Shown piece after piece: positions 1 to 7,262 of a stretch of 13,820 bases of DNA. Positions within the stretch are counted from its first letter, which is position 1. Every line of letters begins with the position of its first letter. Position numbers and translations under genes: made by a program. Source of the stretch: Flavobacteriales bacterium (GTDB taxonomy: Bacteria > Bacteroidota > Bacteroidia > Flavobacteriales > PHOS-HE28); contig SSGN01000133.1 in the NCBI GenBank assembly GCA_008016945.1, positions 1 to 13,820 on the forward strand, in the 5' to 3' direction. The notes beneath the pieces are model-generated. The model was not told the origin of the DNA. It ran no database searches and saw only the letters and a list, made by a program, of their open reading frames with translations.

Positions 1-136
1 AAAGACCCTGCAATCCAGCGTTCCCGACATCTTCTTCGGCGGCGACTCTGCGCTGGGTCCGAAGAACATCATCACGGCCGTTGCACAGGGCCATGAAGCG
101 GCGATTTCCATTGACCTGTTCCTGCAAGGCAAGTGA
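1..136 (+). CDS. GltD-like FAD/NAD(P) oxidoreductase, C-terminal end (partial)
   Basis: Only the last 44 codons are in the window; the gene runs off the left edge and ends at TGA 134-136. The tail reads DIFFGGDSALGPKNIITAVA, followed by a GHEAAISID helix. This is the C-terminal FAD-contacting signature of the small-subunit glutamate synthase (GltD) family and its relatives, which pass electrons between NAD(P)H, FAD and Fe-S partners. The GGD motif contacts FAD in this fold and the GHEAA helix closes the domain. The partner subunit cannot be seen, so the substrate (glutamate synthase, 2-oxoacid or dihydropyrimidine type) cannot be decided. The sequence directly after its stop codon is the middle of a GNAT gene, which suggests a deletion at this point (see findings). 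Confidence 0.75.
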   Translation, partial: KTLQSSVPDIFFGGDSALGPKNIITAVAQGHEAAISIDLFLQGK

Positions 137-151
137 TGCCCCTACCCCGAC

Positions 152-496
152 GTGGATGACCTGGACCTCGACGCCCTGCACCTGCTGGGCAGCAAGCCCG
201 ACATGGGCCTTGTGGCGTATGCACGGATCATTCCACCGGCCGGTGACGAGGTCCCGCACATCGGGCGCGTGGTGGTACGCGCCGACCACCGGGGCCAGGG
301 GCTCGGTCATGAGCTCCTGCGGATCGTGCTCGACCACCTTCAACACCGATTCGGAAGCCCCCGCTGTGCGCTCGCCGCGCAGCAGCACCTGCAAGCATTC
401 TACGAACAACACGGCTTCCGCACCACGAGTGATGCCTATGATCTGGATGGGATCCCGCACGTGGACATGGTCCACACCGGGGCACCATCAACGTAG
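152..496 (+). CDS. ElaA-type GNAT acetyltransferase, 5'-truncated (probable pseudogene)
   Basis: The frame encodes a GNAT acetyl-CoA-dependent acyltransferase closest to E. coli ElaA. It has the strand VPHIGRVVVRADHRGQGLGH with the acetyl-CoA pyrophosphate loop RGQGLG, then an ALAAQQHLQAFYEQHGF segment and the ElaA-like end DGIPHVDMVHTG. The usual family length is about 150 residues. Here the homology begins with CPYPDV at 137-154, about 33 residues into the family. The base just before it is the last base of the preceding gene's TGA stop, in the same frame. The only nearby start is GTG at 152 (114 residues), which would lack the first strand and the helices that help form the acceptor site. 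It is therefore probably inactive. The end overlaps the 3' end of the convergent minus-strand gene by 9 bp. Family assignment is confident; functionality is doubtful. Confidence 0.6.
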   Translation: MDDLDLDALHLLGSKPDMGLVAYARIIPPAGDEVPHIGRVVVRADHRGQGLGHELLRIVLDHLQHRFGSPRCALAAQQHLQAFYEQHGFRTTSDAYDLDGIPHVDMVHTGAPST

Positions 497-2611
497 AAGC
501 GAGAAATGCCCGCTGTACTCCTTGCGCATCGGGCCGTATTCCCCGATGCGAACAAGGTAGGTGTACACCCCCTGCGGCAGGCCATCACCATTCCACGCGG
601 CCTTGGGATCCGTGGTGCGGAACCGTTCAACACCCCAGCGGTCCATGATCACCAGCTCATATTGACGCGCCCCGGTCACCAACGGAAGGAATGTATCATT
701 CAACCCATCACCATCGGGGGTGAACACCGTTGGCGCATAGAAGAGATGATCGGAAACAAAGACCATGCGTGTGGCCGAAGACCTGCAATTCGCTCCGCTC
801 ATCACCGTCTGGGTGACCTCGTACCAGCCTGCATCCTTGAACTCGTAGGTGAAGGAAGGCTCCAGGAACACTTCTCCATCCACGGTATACTCCCATGTCA
901 CCGCCTGTTCGGCCTGATCCTTCACCTGGACCACGGGATCCAACAAGGACACCTCCTGCGGATCGACCATGAAACCCGCCCTGGGCAAGGGGTACACCTG
1001 GACCCCGGACGGCACGGTGAAAGTCCGGGTGCCCACGCAGCCGCTATCCGTACTGGCCGATACCGTTACCGGGTACGTTCCCGGCGCGGTGTAAACATGC
1101 TGCAACACGGCTTCCGCGGAGGTGGTTCCATCGCCCAGATCCCATTGGTAGGTGATCGGTGTCCAAGCCGTTGCCGTGGCCACGAAGTCGAACTCGGTGT
1201 TCACACAACCTTCGGGATCCACCATGGCCTCCAAGGTCAGCTCGGGATGGACCACGACGGTATCCACATGGCCCGCTTCGCAACCGAACTCCTGCACCAC
1301 CACGGACACCGGGTACACCCCGGGTGCACCGAACGCCGTGGTGACCGCATGGCCAGTACCCACTGTGGGATCCGCCTCTGCACCGAAGGCCCAGGCCACC
1401 GTCGCATGCGAGGTGAACCGGCCTTCAACCACCAGGTCCACCGGTGCACCAACACAGAGGATGGGCGGGCGAATGAAGAGCGGATCGAGCGGGTAATGGA
1501 CATCGAAGGACACCACGTTGGTGTCCGCACAGGGCCATCCGGGGTTCGCGATCAGGGTGATCGCATAGGTTCCTGTATCCGCGTAGGTCCAGGTGGGTTC
1601 GTGAAGCGATGAGGTGTCCGCATCGGTACCCGGCACACCGAAATCCCAATGCCAGGTGGCTCCGTTCACGCTACCATTCTCCATGACCACCGTGGTGCCG
1701 GTGCATAGGCCTTCCGGTGGCTGTGGGGCCACGACCGCCGAGATGAACGCATCGCACGCCACCACATCGAAACGCAGGTCGCGGATCACCGCGCTCAACA
1801 ACTGGCCATTGCGGAACTCCTGCACCCGCACGGCCACGGCGAAGGAGCCCAGCAGGGTTGGGTGCACGGTAAGCGCACCGGTGGTAGGGTCGATGGCCAG
1901 CCCTGGAGCACCATCCATCGGATACGCGCCGCTGTAGCCCGGTGCCCACACCACCGAAGGATATGGCGGTGCCGGTGCCGTGGGCATCGGATCGTTCCCC
2001 GTTCCACCAGCGTACGGCGTTACAAGATCGTAGACGAGCTGATCGCCATCCGGATCCGTGGCCGCATGGTCCACCACCATATCCTGGCCCATGCACAGTG
2101 CGATGGCCGGCAACGCCGCGAACCGGGGGCTGCTGTTGGGGCCATCCGCTGCCGGCGGGACCCGCACGGTGCAGGTGAGCCCCTGTAGCATGCCCGTGGC
2201 CAGGTTCGTCGTGGTGGGTGTACGGCAGCACCGTTGATAGCTGACCACATAGCCGGTAGCATTCGGTGGTAACGTGATCACCTTCACATACTCCGCCCAT
2301 GTGGCACAGATCGTGGGAGGGGCCTGCAAGCAGGGGCTCTCCAGCTCCACCTCCATGGTATGCTCTCCCGGGTAAGGCAGGGAATGCACCGAGTTGAAGG
2401 CACCTGCCCCATCATACACGGCGATCGTTGCCGTGGCATCGAACCCTGTGTTGTTCGCATTCCCCGGGCCACAATCGCGGTACAGCTTCAAGGTGATCCG
2501 GTACTGATTCCCCGCCAGCTTATCGTAGTACATCTCCCCACCGAGCACATGTGTGCTCCATGCCTGGGTCGATACCAGCATGGCGAAGCCGATCAGCAGG
2601 GCACGCACCAT
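488..2611 (-). CDS. Secreted PKD-repeat protein with gliding-motility-associated (CHU_C, T9SS type B) C-terminus
   Basis: A 707-residue exported protein. Residues 1-19 (MVRALLIGFAMLVSTQAWS) form a signal peptide, and the mature chain begins THVLGGEMYY. Residues 20-290 are a Cys-rich N-terminal region common in large Bacteroidota surface proteins (ITLKLYRDCGPGN, SYQRCCR, ATDPDGD). Four PKD-like beta-sandwich repeats follow at roughly 292-372 (WHWDFG), 373-456, 457-541 (QWDLGDGTT, GTYPVTV) and 542-620 (weakest). Residues 624-707 form the CHU_C domain (YAPTVFTPDGDGLNDTF ... YSGHFSLLR), which in this phylum directs secretion by T9SS and attachment to the surface. The start at 2611 was chosen because it places the signal peptide at the N-terminus. 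An in-frame ATG at 2713 would add 34 residues and overlap the upstream small gene by 4 bp. The likely role is a surface adhesin or matrix protein; the ligand is unknown. Confidence 0.88.
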   Translation of the reverse strand: MVRALLIGFAMLVSTQAWSTHVLGGEMYYDKLAGNQYRITLKLYRDCGPGNANNTGFDATATIAVYDGAGAFNSVHSLPYPGEHTMEVELESPCLQAPPTICATWAEYVKVITLPPNATGYVVSYQRCCRTPTTTNLATGMLQGLTCTVRVPPAADGPNSSPRFAALPAIALCMGQDMVVDHAATDPDGDQLVYDLVTPYAGGTGNDPMPTAPAPPYPSVVWAPGYSGAYPMDGAPGLAIDPTTGALTVHPTLLGSFAVAVRVQEFRNGQLLSAVIRDLRFDVVACDAFISAVVAPQPPEGLCTGTTVVMENGSVNGATWHWDFGVPGTDADTSSLHEPTWTYADTGTYAITLIANPGWPCADTNVVSFDVHYPLDPLFIRPPILCVGAPVDLVVEGRFTSHATVAWAFGAEADPTVGTGHAVTTAFGAPGVYPVSVVVQEFGCEAGHVDTVVVHPELTLEAMVDPEGCVNTEFDFVATATAWTPITYQWDLGDGTTSAEAVLQHVYTAPGTYPVTVSASTDSGCVGTRTFTVPSGVQVYPLPRAGFMVDPQEVSLLDPVVQVKDQAEQAVTWEYTVDGEVFLEPSFTYEFKDAGWYEVTQTVMSGANCRSSATRMVFVSDHLFYAPTVFTPDGDGLNDTFLPLVTGARQYELVIMDRWGVERFRTTDPKAAWNGDGLPQGVYTYLVRIGEYGPMRKEYSGHFSLLR

Positions 2612-2709
2612 TTTCCTGTTAGGACGAAAAGGTAGGGCGAAAAGTCGCTTCGGCCCTTCCATCCAACAGGATACGCTCGGCAGGACCCAAGGACCGGTGC
2701 TCAACAGGA

Positions 2710-2985
2710 TCATGGCACCCTACCCTCCGCACACCATGCCCTGGTCCATTCAGCCTCTTCCGCGACCTCGTATGGCGCGCTGGCGGCAAGCATCTCATGT
2801 ACGCGCACCAATTCGGGATATGCGGTGGCCGCCACATGGTGCAAGACCCACCGGCCACCGATCCGCTGCAGCTCATCGAACCGGTCCGAGGCCGTGATCC
2901 GATAGAGATGGGCTCCGCCATGCAACCTGCGGTACACCGGGAAGCCTTCCTGTACCAATGCGACACCTGCGCTATCTTCCGCCAC
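2710..2985 (-). CDS. Small conserved-looking protein of unknown function (91 aa)
   Basis: A 91-residue soluble protein with no signal peptide or membrane segment. Visible features are FPVYRRLHGGAHLYRI, DRFDELQRIGGRW and AYPELVRVHEMLA, ending in an acidic stretch. The pattern of a short beta-rich N-terminus followed by an F-[DE]-E-[LI]-Q-x-[IM]-G segment resembles uncharacterised small proteins I associate with Flavobacteriales, but no function is known to me. Its GTG start (2985) lies 1 bp from the divergent nuclease start at 2987, so promoters must lie within coding sequence or one of the starts is wrong. Its TGA overlaps an in-frame ATG (2713) of the downstream secreted-protein frame. Coding is supported by uninterrupted, non-repetitive sequence filling the gap between two real genes. 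A start further in, such as TTG before the VQEGF segment, is possible. Confidence 0.62.
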   Translation of the reverse strand: MAEDSAGVALVQEGFPVYRRLHGGAHLYRITASDRFDELQRIGGRWVLHHVAATAYPELVRVHEMLAASAPYEVAEEAEWTRAWCAEGRVP

Positions 2986-2986
2986 G

Positions 2987-5725
2987 GTGAGAGTTCCTTT
3001 CCTTCAACGGTTCGCCAACGTTCTGCTTCAACGGCACCCTGGTCGGCTGGACAAGGTGGCCGTGGTGCTTCCCGGAAAACGAGCCGGACTGCACCTGCGA
3101 AGGTATCTGTCCGAGGCGAACGGAGGCCCATTGTGGAGCCCCGAGATCCTTGGCGTGGGACAGTTCCTCGAGCGTACCGCCGGTCTGCCGCAGGGGAACA
3201 CCATGGAACTGCTCTTCCTCTTGCACCGGACCTATGCAGCGCTGCTCGGCCCGGAAGCGGACAGCCTCGACCGCTTCTTGCAGTGGGCTCCGGCAACATT
3301 GCGCGACCTGAGCGAGGTGGATGCCCACCTGCTCGACCTTAAAACCCTGTACAAAGACCTCCGCGCCTATCACGAACTGGAGGAATGGAGCTTCAGACTT
3401 GGCGAACTGAGCCCCGCCCAGCAGCGTGCGAACACCGCATGGCTGGCCACCGGCGACCTTCACCACGCCTTCCATGACCGCATGCGCAACGAATGCCTGG
3501 CCACCTCGGGCTATGTGGCACGCGTGAGCGCCGAACGCACCAAGCAGAAGGTGGACCTGCCCTGGGAATTCATCTGGTTCGCAGGACTGAACGCCTTGGA
3601 CCCGGCCACCACCGCCACCATCAAGAACCTTCAAGAACAGGGGAGGGCCGAGGTGGCTTGGGATGCCGATCCGTTCTACCTCGATGACCCACGGCAGGAA
3701 GCCGGACATTACCTGCGCCGGTCCATCGCCGCCCTGGGGGCCGGAGCGGTTCCTCCACAGGAAAGCATCCGTAAGCATCCGCGGCACATCCAACTCGTGG
3801 AAGCGCCACATGCGCTGGCACAGGTCGCCTTCGTGGCCCAGTACCTCACCGAGCTCAGTGCGGAGGATCGTGCCAACACCTCCGTGGTGCTCGCCCAGGA
3901 AGACCTGCTGACCCCCTTCCTCGAGCGCCTGCCCGCACACCTCGGGCCAATGAACGTGACCATGGGCATCCCGCTCATGAGCACCCCCATCCACGCCCTC
4001 ACCGAGTGCTACCTCGACCTGTTGCTCCATGCTCCTGCCCATGGCATCGCCGTGGACCGGTGCATCGCTCTGTTCGCCCATCCGTTCGTGCACGAGGAAG
4101 GTGCCACGGAAAGGATCCTGGATGGATTGCGGAGCCAGGTGCGGCAGACCATCGCGCACGACGCCATCGCCGAGCTGCTTCACTCCAGCCGCACCGCACA
4201 TGCCGCCACCATCACGCAAGCCCTCCGTGCCGCACAGGCCGGTTCGGACATCGCGCTGGGCATCGCCGCGCTGTACGACTGGGCTTCGCACACCGCTCCT
4301 GCGGACCCCGTGGTACAGGAACAACTGCTGCTCGCCGGTCGTGTCCAGGACCGCATGGACAGGTTGCTCGCGCGCGCCGGTATCGGAACCTCCGACCTTC
4401 AACTCTATCGTGCCATCCGCGATAGGGTGCTACGCGAGGAGCGCTTGGACCTTCTTGGACAAGCCATGCACGGACTGCAAGTGATGGGTGCCTTGGAGAC
4501 CCGCACCCTTGACCACGAAAGATCGATCGTGGTGGGTGTGAACGAGGGGGTACTGCCCCGCACCGATGCCGCGACCAGCTGGATCCCATTCGACCTCCGG
4601 AAACACCATGGCCTACCGATGGCATCGGATGCGGCGGCGGTCAGCGCGTACAACTTCCAGCGGGCCATGCAACACCCGCACCATGTGGTCTGGACCATGA
4701 TCACAGGAGATGGCAAGGAACCCGGAGAGCCGTCTCGTTTCGTTGCCCAGTGGCTACACGAGGTGATCGGCCATTCGCCCACCACCTTGACCAGGTCCAA
4801 GGTGGCCGTTCGCACCAACGTTCGTAGCGCACGACCCTTGCAGGTGGAAAAGGATGAACGGATCATGCACACCCTGAAAGGGATCTGCGAACATGGCCTT
4901 TCACCTTCGGCGCTCGGCACCTGGCTGCGTTGCCCGCTCGACTTCTATTTCAAATACATCGCCAGGATCAACGAGCAGGATCCTGCGCTGGGCCAGCTGC
5001 AGAGCAACGTGCTGGGCAATGCCGTGCACGGCGCGCTACAAACCTTGCTCACCCCCATGATCGGCCATGATCTGACGCCAGCGCTCATCGCCGAAGCACG
5101 CGAACAGGTCGCGCGCCAGTTGACCGATGAGCTGGCCAGGGAGATACCTCGGTCCACCCTGGACCATGGCCACCACCGCCTGCGCACCGGAATGGCCGCC
5201 AAGGCGCTGGAGCGCTACCTCGCTGCCGAGGAGGAACGCTGCGCGAAAGAGCCCACACGGCTGGTGGCCGTGGAACGCGAGGTACGAGCCACGCTCACCA
5301 ACGGCGTTGTTCTGAAGGGACGTTGTGACCGGATCGACGAGCGCAACGGAAGGGTGACCATTCTTGATGTGAAGACCGGAAGGGCGAAGGAGGATGATCT
5401 GCGGCTTCCGAGCTTGGAGTTCTCGGCCATCACACCCCAACGGCAGTATGCCCTTCAACTACTGACCTACCTGTGGGCCTACTTGCGCCAAAACCCGGAC
5501 GTGGAACAGGCCAGTGCCGGGGTGATCCCTTTGCAACGGCCAACACTTGCCGAAGGAATGCTCCTGAAGGTCGACGGCGATGTGGTGATCTCCCAACACC
5601 AACTGCCCGCGATCGAGTCCGTGCTGGTGCGCTTGGTGGATGAATTGCTGGACCCATCCCAGCCATTCACCCACGACCCCAAAAGCCAGTACTGCATGTG
5701 CTGCGTGGGTTCGATGCAGGTATGA
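2987..5725 (+). CDS. AddB-like PD-(D/E)XK nuclease (recombination/repair)
   Basis: A 912-residue protein resembling the AddB subunit of AddAB helicase-nuclease, which processes double-strand breaks for recombination. The N-terminus has the family's VAVVLPGKRAGLHLRRYL (about 24-41). The middle is a degenerate superfamily-1 helicase-like region with VVGVNEGVLPR around N519. The C-terminal nuclease domain shows SALGTWLRCPLDFYF (C649), LGNAVHGAL (H681), GRCDRID (D781), ILDVKTG (D794, K796) and QRQYALQLLTYLWAYL. These match the His, Asp, Asp-x-Lys and QxxxY motifs of RecB-type nucleases. The last residues, SQYCMCC (C903, C905, C906), sit where the Fe-S cluster cysteines normally lie, but the usual C-x2-C-x5-C spacing is not kept. 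No addA helicase gene is in the window. The start is GTG, and the TATCTTCC just upstream (2973-2980) could be its -7 promoter box. Confidence 0.85.
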   Translation: MRVPFLQRFANVLLQRHPGRLDKVAVVLPGKRAGLHLRRYLSEANGGPLWSPEILGVGQFLERTAGLPQGNTMELLFLLHRTYAALLGPEADSLDRFLQWAPATLRDLSEVDAHLLDLKTLYKDLRAYHELEEWSFRLGELSPAQQRANTAWLATGDLHHAFHDRMRNECLATSGYVARVSAERTKQKVDLPWEFIWFAGLNALDPATTATIKNLQEQGRAEVAWDADPFYLDDPRQEAGHYLRRSIAALGAGAVPPQESIRKHPRHIQLVEAPHALAQVAFVAQYLTELSAEDRANTSVVLAQEDLLTPFLERLPAHLGPMNVTMGIPLMSTPIHALTECYLDLLLHAPAHGIAVDRCIALFAHPFVHEEGATERILDGLRSQVRQTIAHDAIAELLHSSRTAHAATITQALRAAQAGSDIALGIAALYDWASHTAPADPVVQEQLLLAGRVQDRMDRLLARAGIGTSDLQLYRAIRDRVLREERLDLLGQAMHGLQVMGALETRTLDHERSIVVGVNEGVLPRTDAATSWIPFDLRKHHGLPMASDAAAVSAYNFQRAMQHPHHVVWTMITGDGKEPGEPSRFVAQWLHEVIGHSPTTLTRSKVAVRTNVRSARPLQVEKDERIMHTLKGICEHGLSPSALGTWLRCPLDFYFKYIARINEQDPALGQLQSNVLGNAVHGALQTLLTPMIGHDLTPALIAEAREQVARQLTDELAREIPRSTLDHGHHRLRTGMAAKALERYLAAEEERCAKEPTRLVAVEREVRATLTNGVVLKGRCDRIDERNGRVTILDVKTGRAKEDDLRLPSLEFSAITPQRQYALQLLTYLWAYLRQNPDVEQASAGVIPLQRPTLAEGMLLKVDGDVVISQHQLPAIESVLVRLVDELLDPSQPFTHDPKSQYCMCCVGSMQV

Positions 5726-5793
5726 GCGCCCTTCGCGCCAAATGTTCCCCGGCCGACCGTGAAGCATGACTTGGCAACATTCCGTCCGTTGCA

Positions 5794-6000
5794 CTAATAC
5801 CAATTCGCACTAAGGAGTAGGCCGATCCACTCGGTCTTTTTCCGCATGACTTCTCCGTCGTGATCGTTCCGTAGCCCAAGCCCTCGGCAGCTTCGCTCCC
5901 TGCGGTCTACGCCTTCGGCCTTGCAACGACCCCGCCGTATCGTCCTGCGAAAAGAGCCCTTCGCATCTTTAGCCTACGCCTAAATGCGAAATGGTATAAG
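5794..6000. mobile_element. MITE-like element, 207 bp with imperfect 29-bp terminal inverted repeats
   Basis: The left end (5794-5822) begins ctaataccaattcgca. The reverse complement of the right end (5972-6000) begins cttataccatttcgca. By hand alignment 24 of 29 positions agree, and 14 of the outermost 16. The interior has smaller hairpins, such as tgcgaa/ttcgca at 5946-5965, and no transposase-sized open frame. No clear target-site duplication is visible beside either end. The structure is that of a non-autonomous element mobilised by a transposase elsewhere in the genome. The IS family cannot be named from this window. A large structured RNA or attenuator is the main alternative. Confidence 0.6.
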
Positions 6001-6184
6001 CCAGCCTTCGTGTACAAGGACCTGCTTTCCTGTTCCACCCCAACGGCGCACGGCGAGCGGAACACACGGAGGAGTAAGTCAACAACCTGTTCCGTGCCCT
6101 CTTCGATCACCCCGTGATGAACCGCCGCTCGCCTTCGGCCGCCATCGAATATCCAAGTGGTAGAATGGACGGCTCCAGAACGAA

Positions 6185-6208
6185 GAAGGGAGGCCCAGGC
6201 CTCCCTTC
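6185..6208 (-). terminator. Hairpin terminator of the T9SS type A gene
   Basis: A perfect 11-bp inverted repeat, gaagggaggcc / ggcctcccttc with a 2-nt centre, lies 21 bp past the stop of the minus-strand gene at 6230. Read on the minus strand, the stem is followed by TTCGTTCT, a weak U-rich tail. It could also stop read-through arriving from the plus strand. Confidence 0.65.
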
Positions 6209-6229
6209 CGTAGTGTTCCTTGCGTTCGT

Positions 6230-7003
6230 TCAACGGTAGATCACCTTGTGCGAAGTGGTATTCCCGTTCCGCTTCAGTTTCACGTAGTAGGCACCAGCCC
6301 CCATCGTGGTCAGATCCATTTCCTTCTTGTAGTTGCCTTCGAGGTCCCGCACCGTTTCGTTGTACACGCTCTGGCCGATGCTGTTGATCACCTCTACGTT
6401 CACATCGCCCTTCTCCGTGTTGACGAAACTCAAGGTGAACCGGCCGTTGTTCGGGTTGGGCTGGATCAACACGCTTCCATCCTCCGATGCGGTCGCTAAG
6501 CCTTTGTAGATGATACCCGTGCGGTCCGTTCCACCGAAAGCGGCGTAAAAATTCCCGTTGTTGTGCCGTTCGGCCGTGTAGGCATCGTTCACCAATTCGA
6601 ACTCTCCTTGACCGGTGACCGGGATCCGGGCGATGGTGTATTCCTTACCCGCCTCCATGCTCTGGCCATGGCTACTGAGGGGCTGCATACCGAAACCGGC
6701 GAACACCGCATAGCGGAAGCCCCCTTCTTCACGCACATTGCCCGAACGTTGAACGCCCATGTACGAGGCCACATCGGCATCCTGTGCGCTCTCACCCAAG
6801 CCCGCATTGGAATTGGCATCCCAACGAATGGTGTACACCAAGGAAGAGAAGATGCCCGAGAAGTCTGCCTCAGGGCGCACTTTCACCTCCAACATGCCGT
6901 TGGTCTGATACAGGCCGATGTCCAGGTTCTGCTGCGCGGTGGCCAGGTTCGCTACTGCCCATACGGCGAGGCTAAGCGTGGACGTGTGTATGATCCGATT
7001 CAT
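6230..7003 (-). CDS. Secreted protein with T9SS type A sorting domain
   Basis: A 257-residue protein starting MNRIIHTSTLSLAVWAVANL, with a signal peptide probably cut after ANLATAQ. The region to about residue 170 has beta-sandwich character (LDIGLYQTNGMLEVKVRP, SLVYTIRWDA, AGKEYTIARIPV), vaguely like the cohesin/adhesin-like modules found in Bacteroidota secreted proteins; this is only an inference. The last 80 or so residues are the Por/type A T9SS sorting domain: VLIQPNPNNGRFTLSF, then VEVINSIGQSVY and the closing GAYYVKLKRNG ... HKVIYR. The start at 7003 is preferred over an open-frame extension to 7438 because it gives a signal peptide and has an AAGGAAAAAAA purine tract upstream. The gene ends just before a strong hairpin. 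The ligand or substrate is unknown. Confidence 0.85.
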   Translation of the reverse strand: MNRIIHTSTLSLAVWAVANLATAQQNLDIGLYQTNGMLEVKVRPEADFSGIFSSLVYTIRWDANSNAGLGESAQDADVASYMGVQRSGNVREEGGFRYAVFAGFGMQPLSSHGQSMEAGKEYTIARIPVTGQGEFELVNDAYTAERHNNGNFYAAFGGTDRTGIIYKGLATASEDGSVLIQPNPNNGRFTLSFVNTEKGDVNVEVINSIGQSVYNETVRDLEGNYKKEMDLTTMGAGAYYVKLKRNGNTTSHKVIYR

Positions 7004-7072
7004 GGGTTCGTTTTTTTCCTTTTGGGAAGCCACCGGTCTTGTTCCGTACCGGCCCCTTCCTGTTCGGAGGCC

Positions 7073-7104
7073 GCAAGATAATCCGAGAGACCCGCCCTGC
7101 GCAA
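7073..7104 (-). promoter_or_regulatory. Candidate Bacteroidota promoter of the T9SS type A gene
   Basis: On the minus strand TTG (7104-7102) lies 21 nt before TATCTTGC (7080-7073), resembling the Bacteroidota -33 TTG / -7 TAnnTTTG promoter. Transcription would begin about 60 nt upstream of the ATG at 7003. The -7 box is imperfect. Confidence 0.35.
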
Positions 7105-7129
7105 GATGCCCATGGGGTTGGAAACCGAA

Positions 7130-7153
7130 CAGGGGCCCCTTTCGGAGCCCCTG
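7130..7153 (-). terminator. Possible terminator after the response regulator
   Basis: caggggc (7130-7136) and gcccctg (7147-7153) form a 7-bp GC-rich stem with a 10-nt loop, about 110 bp past the regulator's stop and upstream of the next gene's candidate promoter. The tail TTCGGTTT is only weakly U-rich. Confidence 0.35.
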
Positions 7154-7262
7154 CGCGGTAAACCTGCAAGGAATATGGAACCAGAAGTAGGCCAGGAAGA
7201 TCGGCCCTTCTGGGAACAAGACGAAGCGGAGCGGGAATGGTTGCCAGCCCCTGGTGATTTTT

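Larger units (their letters stand above)
5726..6229. other. 504-bp gene-free region holding a MITE-like repeat and a terminator
   Basis: No convincing gene is present between the nuclease and the convergent T9SS protein. The stretch contains the 207-bp inverted-repeat element (5794-6000), the hairpin terminator (6185-6208) and about 180 bp (6001-6184) that I cannot explain. A minus-strand open frame over 5907-6233 runs straight through the repeat and has arginine-rich, low-quality composition, so I do not call it a gene. Confidence 0.7.

Noticed and set aside
81..560. 159-codon plus-strand frame overlapping the oxidoreductase end and the GNAT
   Set aside because: It crosses two recognised coding segments in another frame and its product is low-complexity W/R/T/S-rich; it is a shadow.
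506..1612. 368-codon plus-strand frame opposite the CHU_C protein
   Set aside because: It is antisense to clear PKD/CHU_C domains; its His/Arg/Gly-rich composition is typical of a GC-rich shadow frame.
2972..4402. 476-codon minus-strand frame opposite the AddB-like nuclease
   Set aside because: The nuclease on the plus strand has intact motifs throughout; the antisense product is Gly/His/Gln-rich with no recognisable domain.
5722..5769. 15-codon frame with an ATGA overlap after the nuclease
   Set aside because: Too short and without recognisable sequence; the overlap is likely chance.
5907..6233. 108-codon minus-strand frame between the T9SS gene and the nuclease
   Set aside because: It runs through the terminator hairpin and half of the inverted-repeat element, and has no domain-like features.
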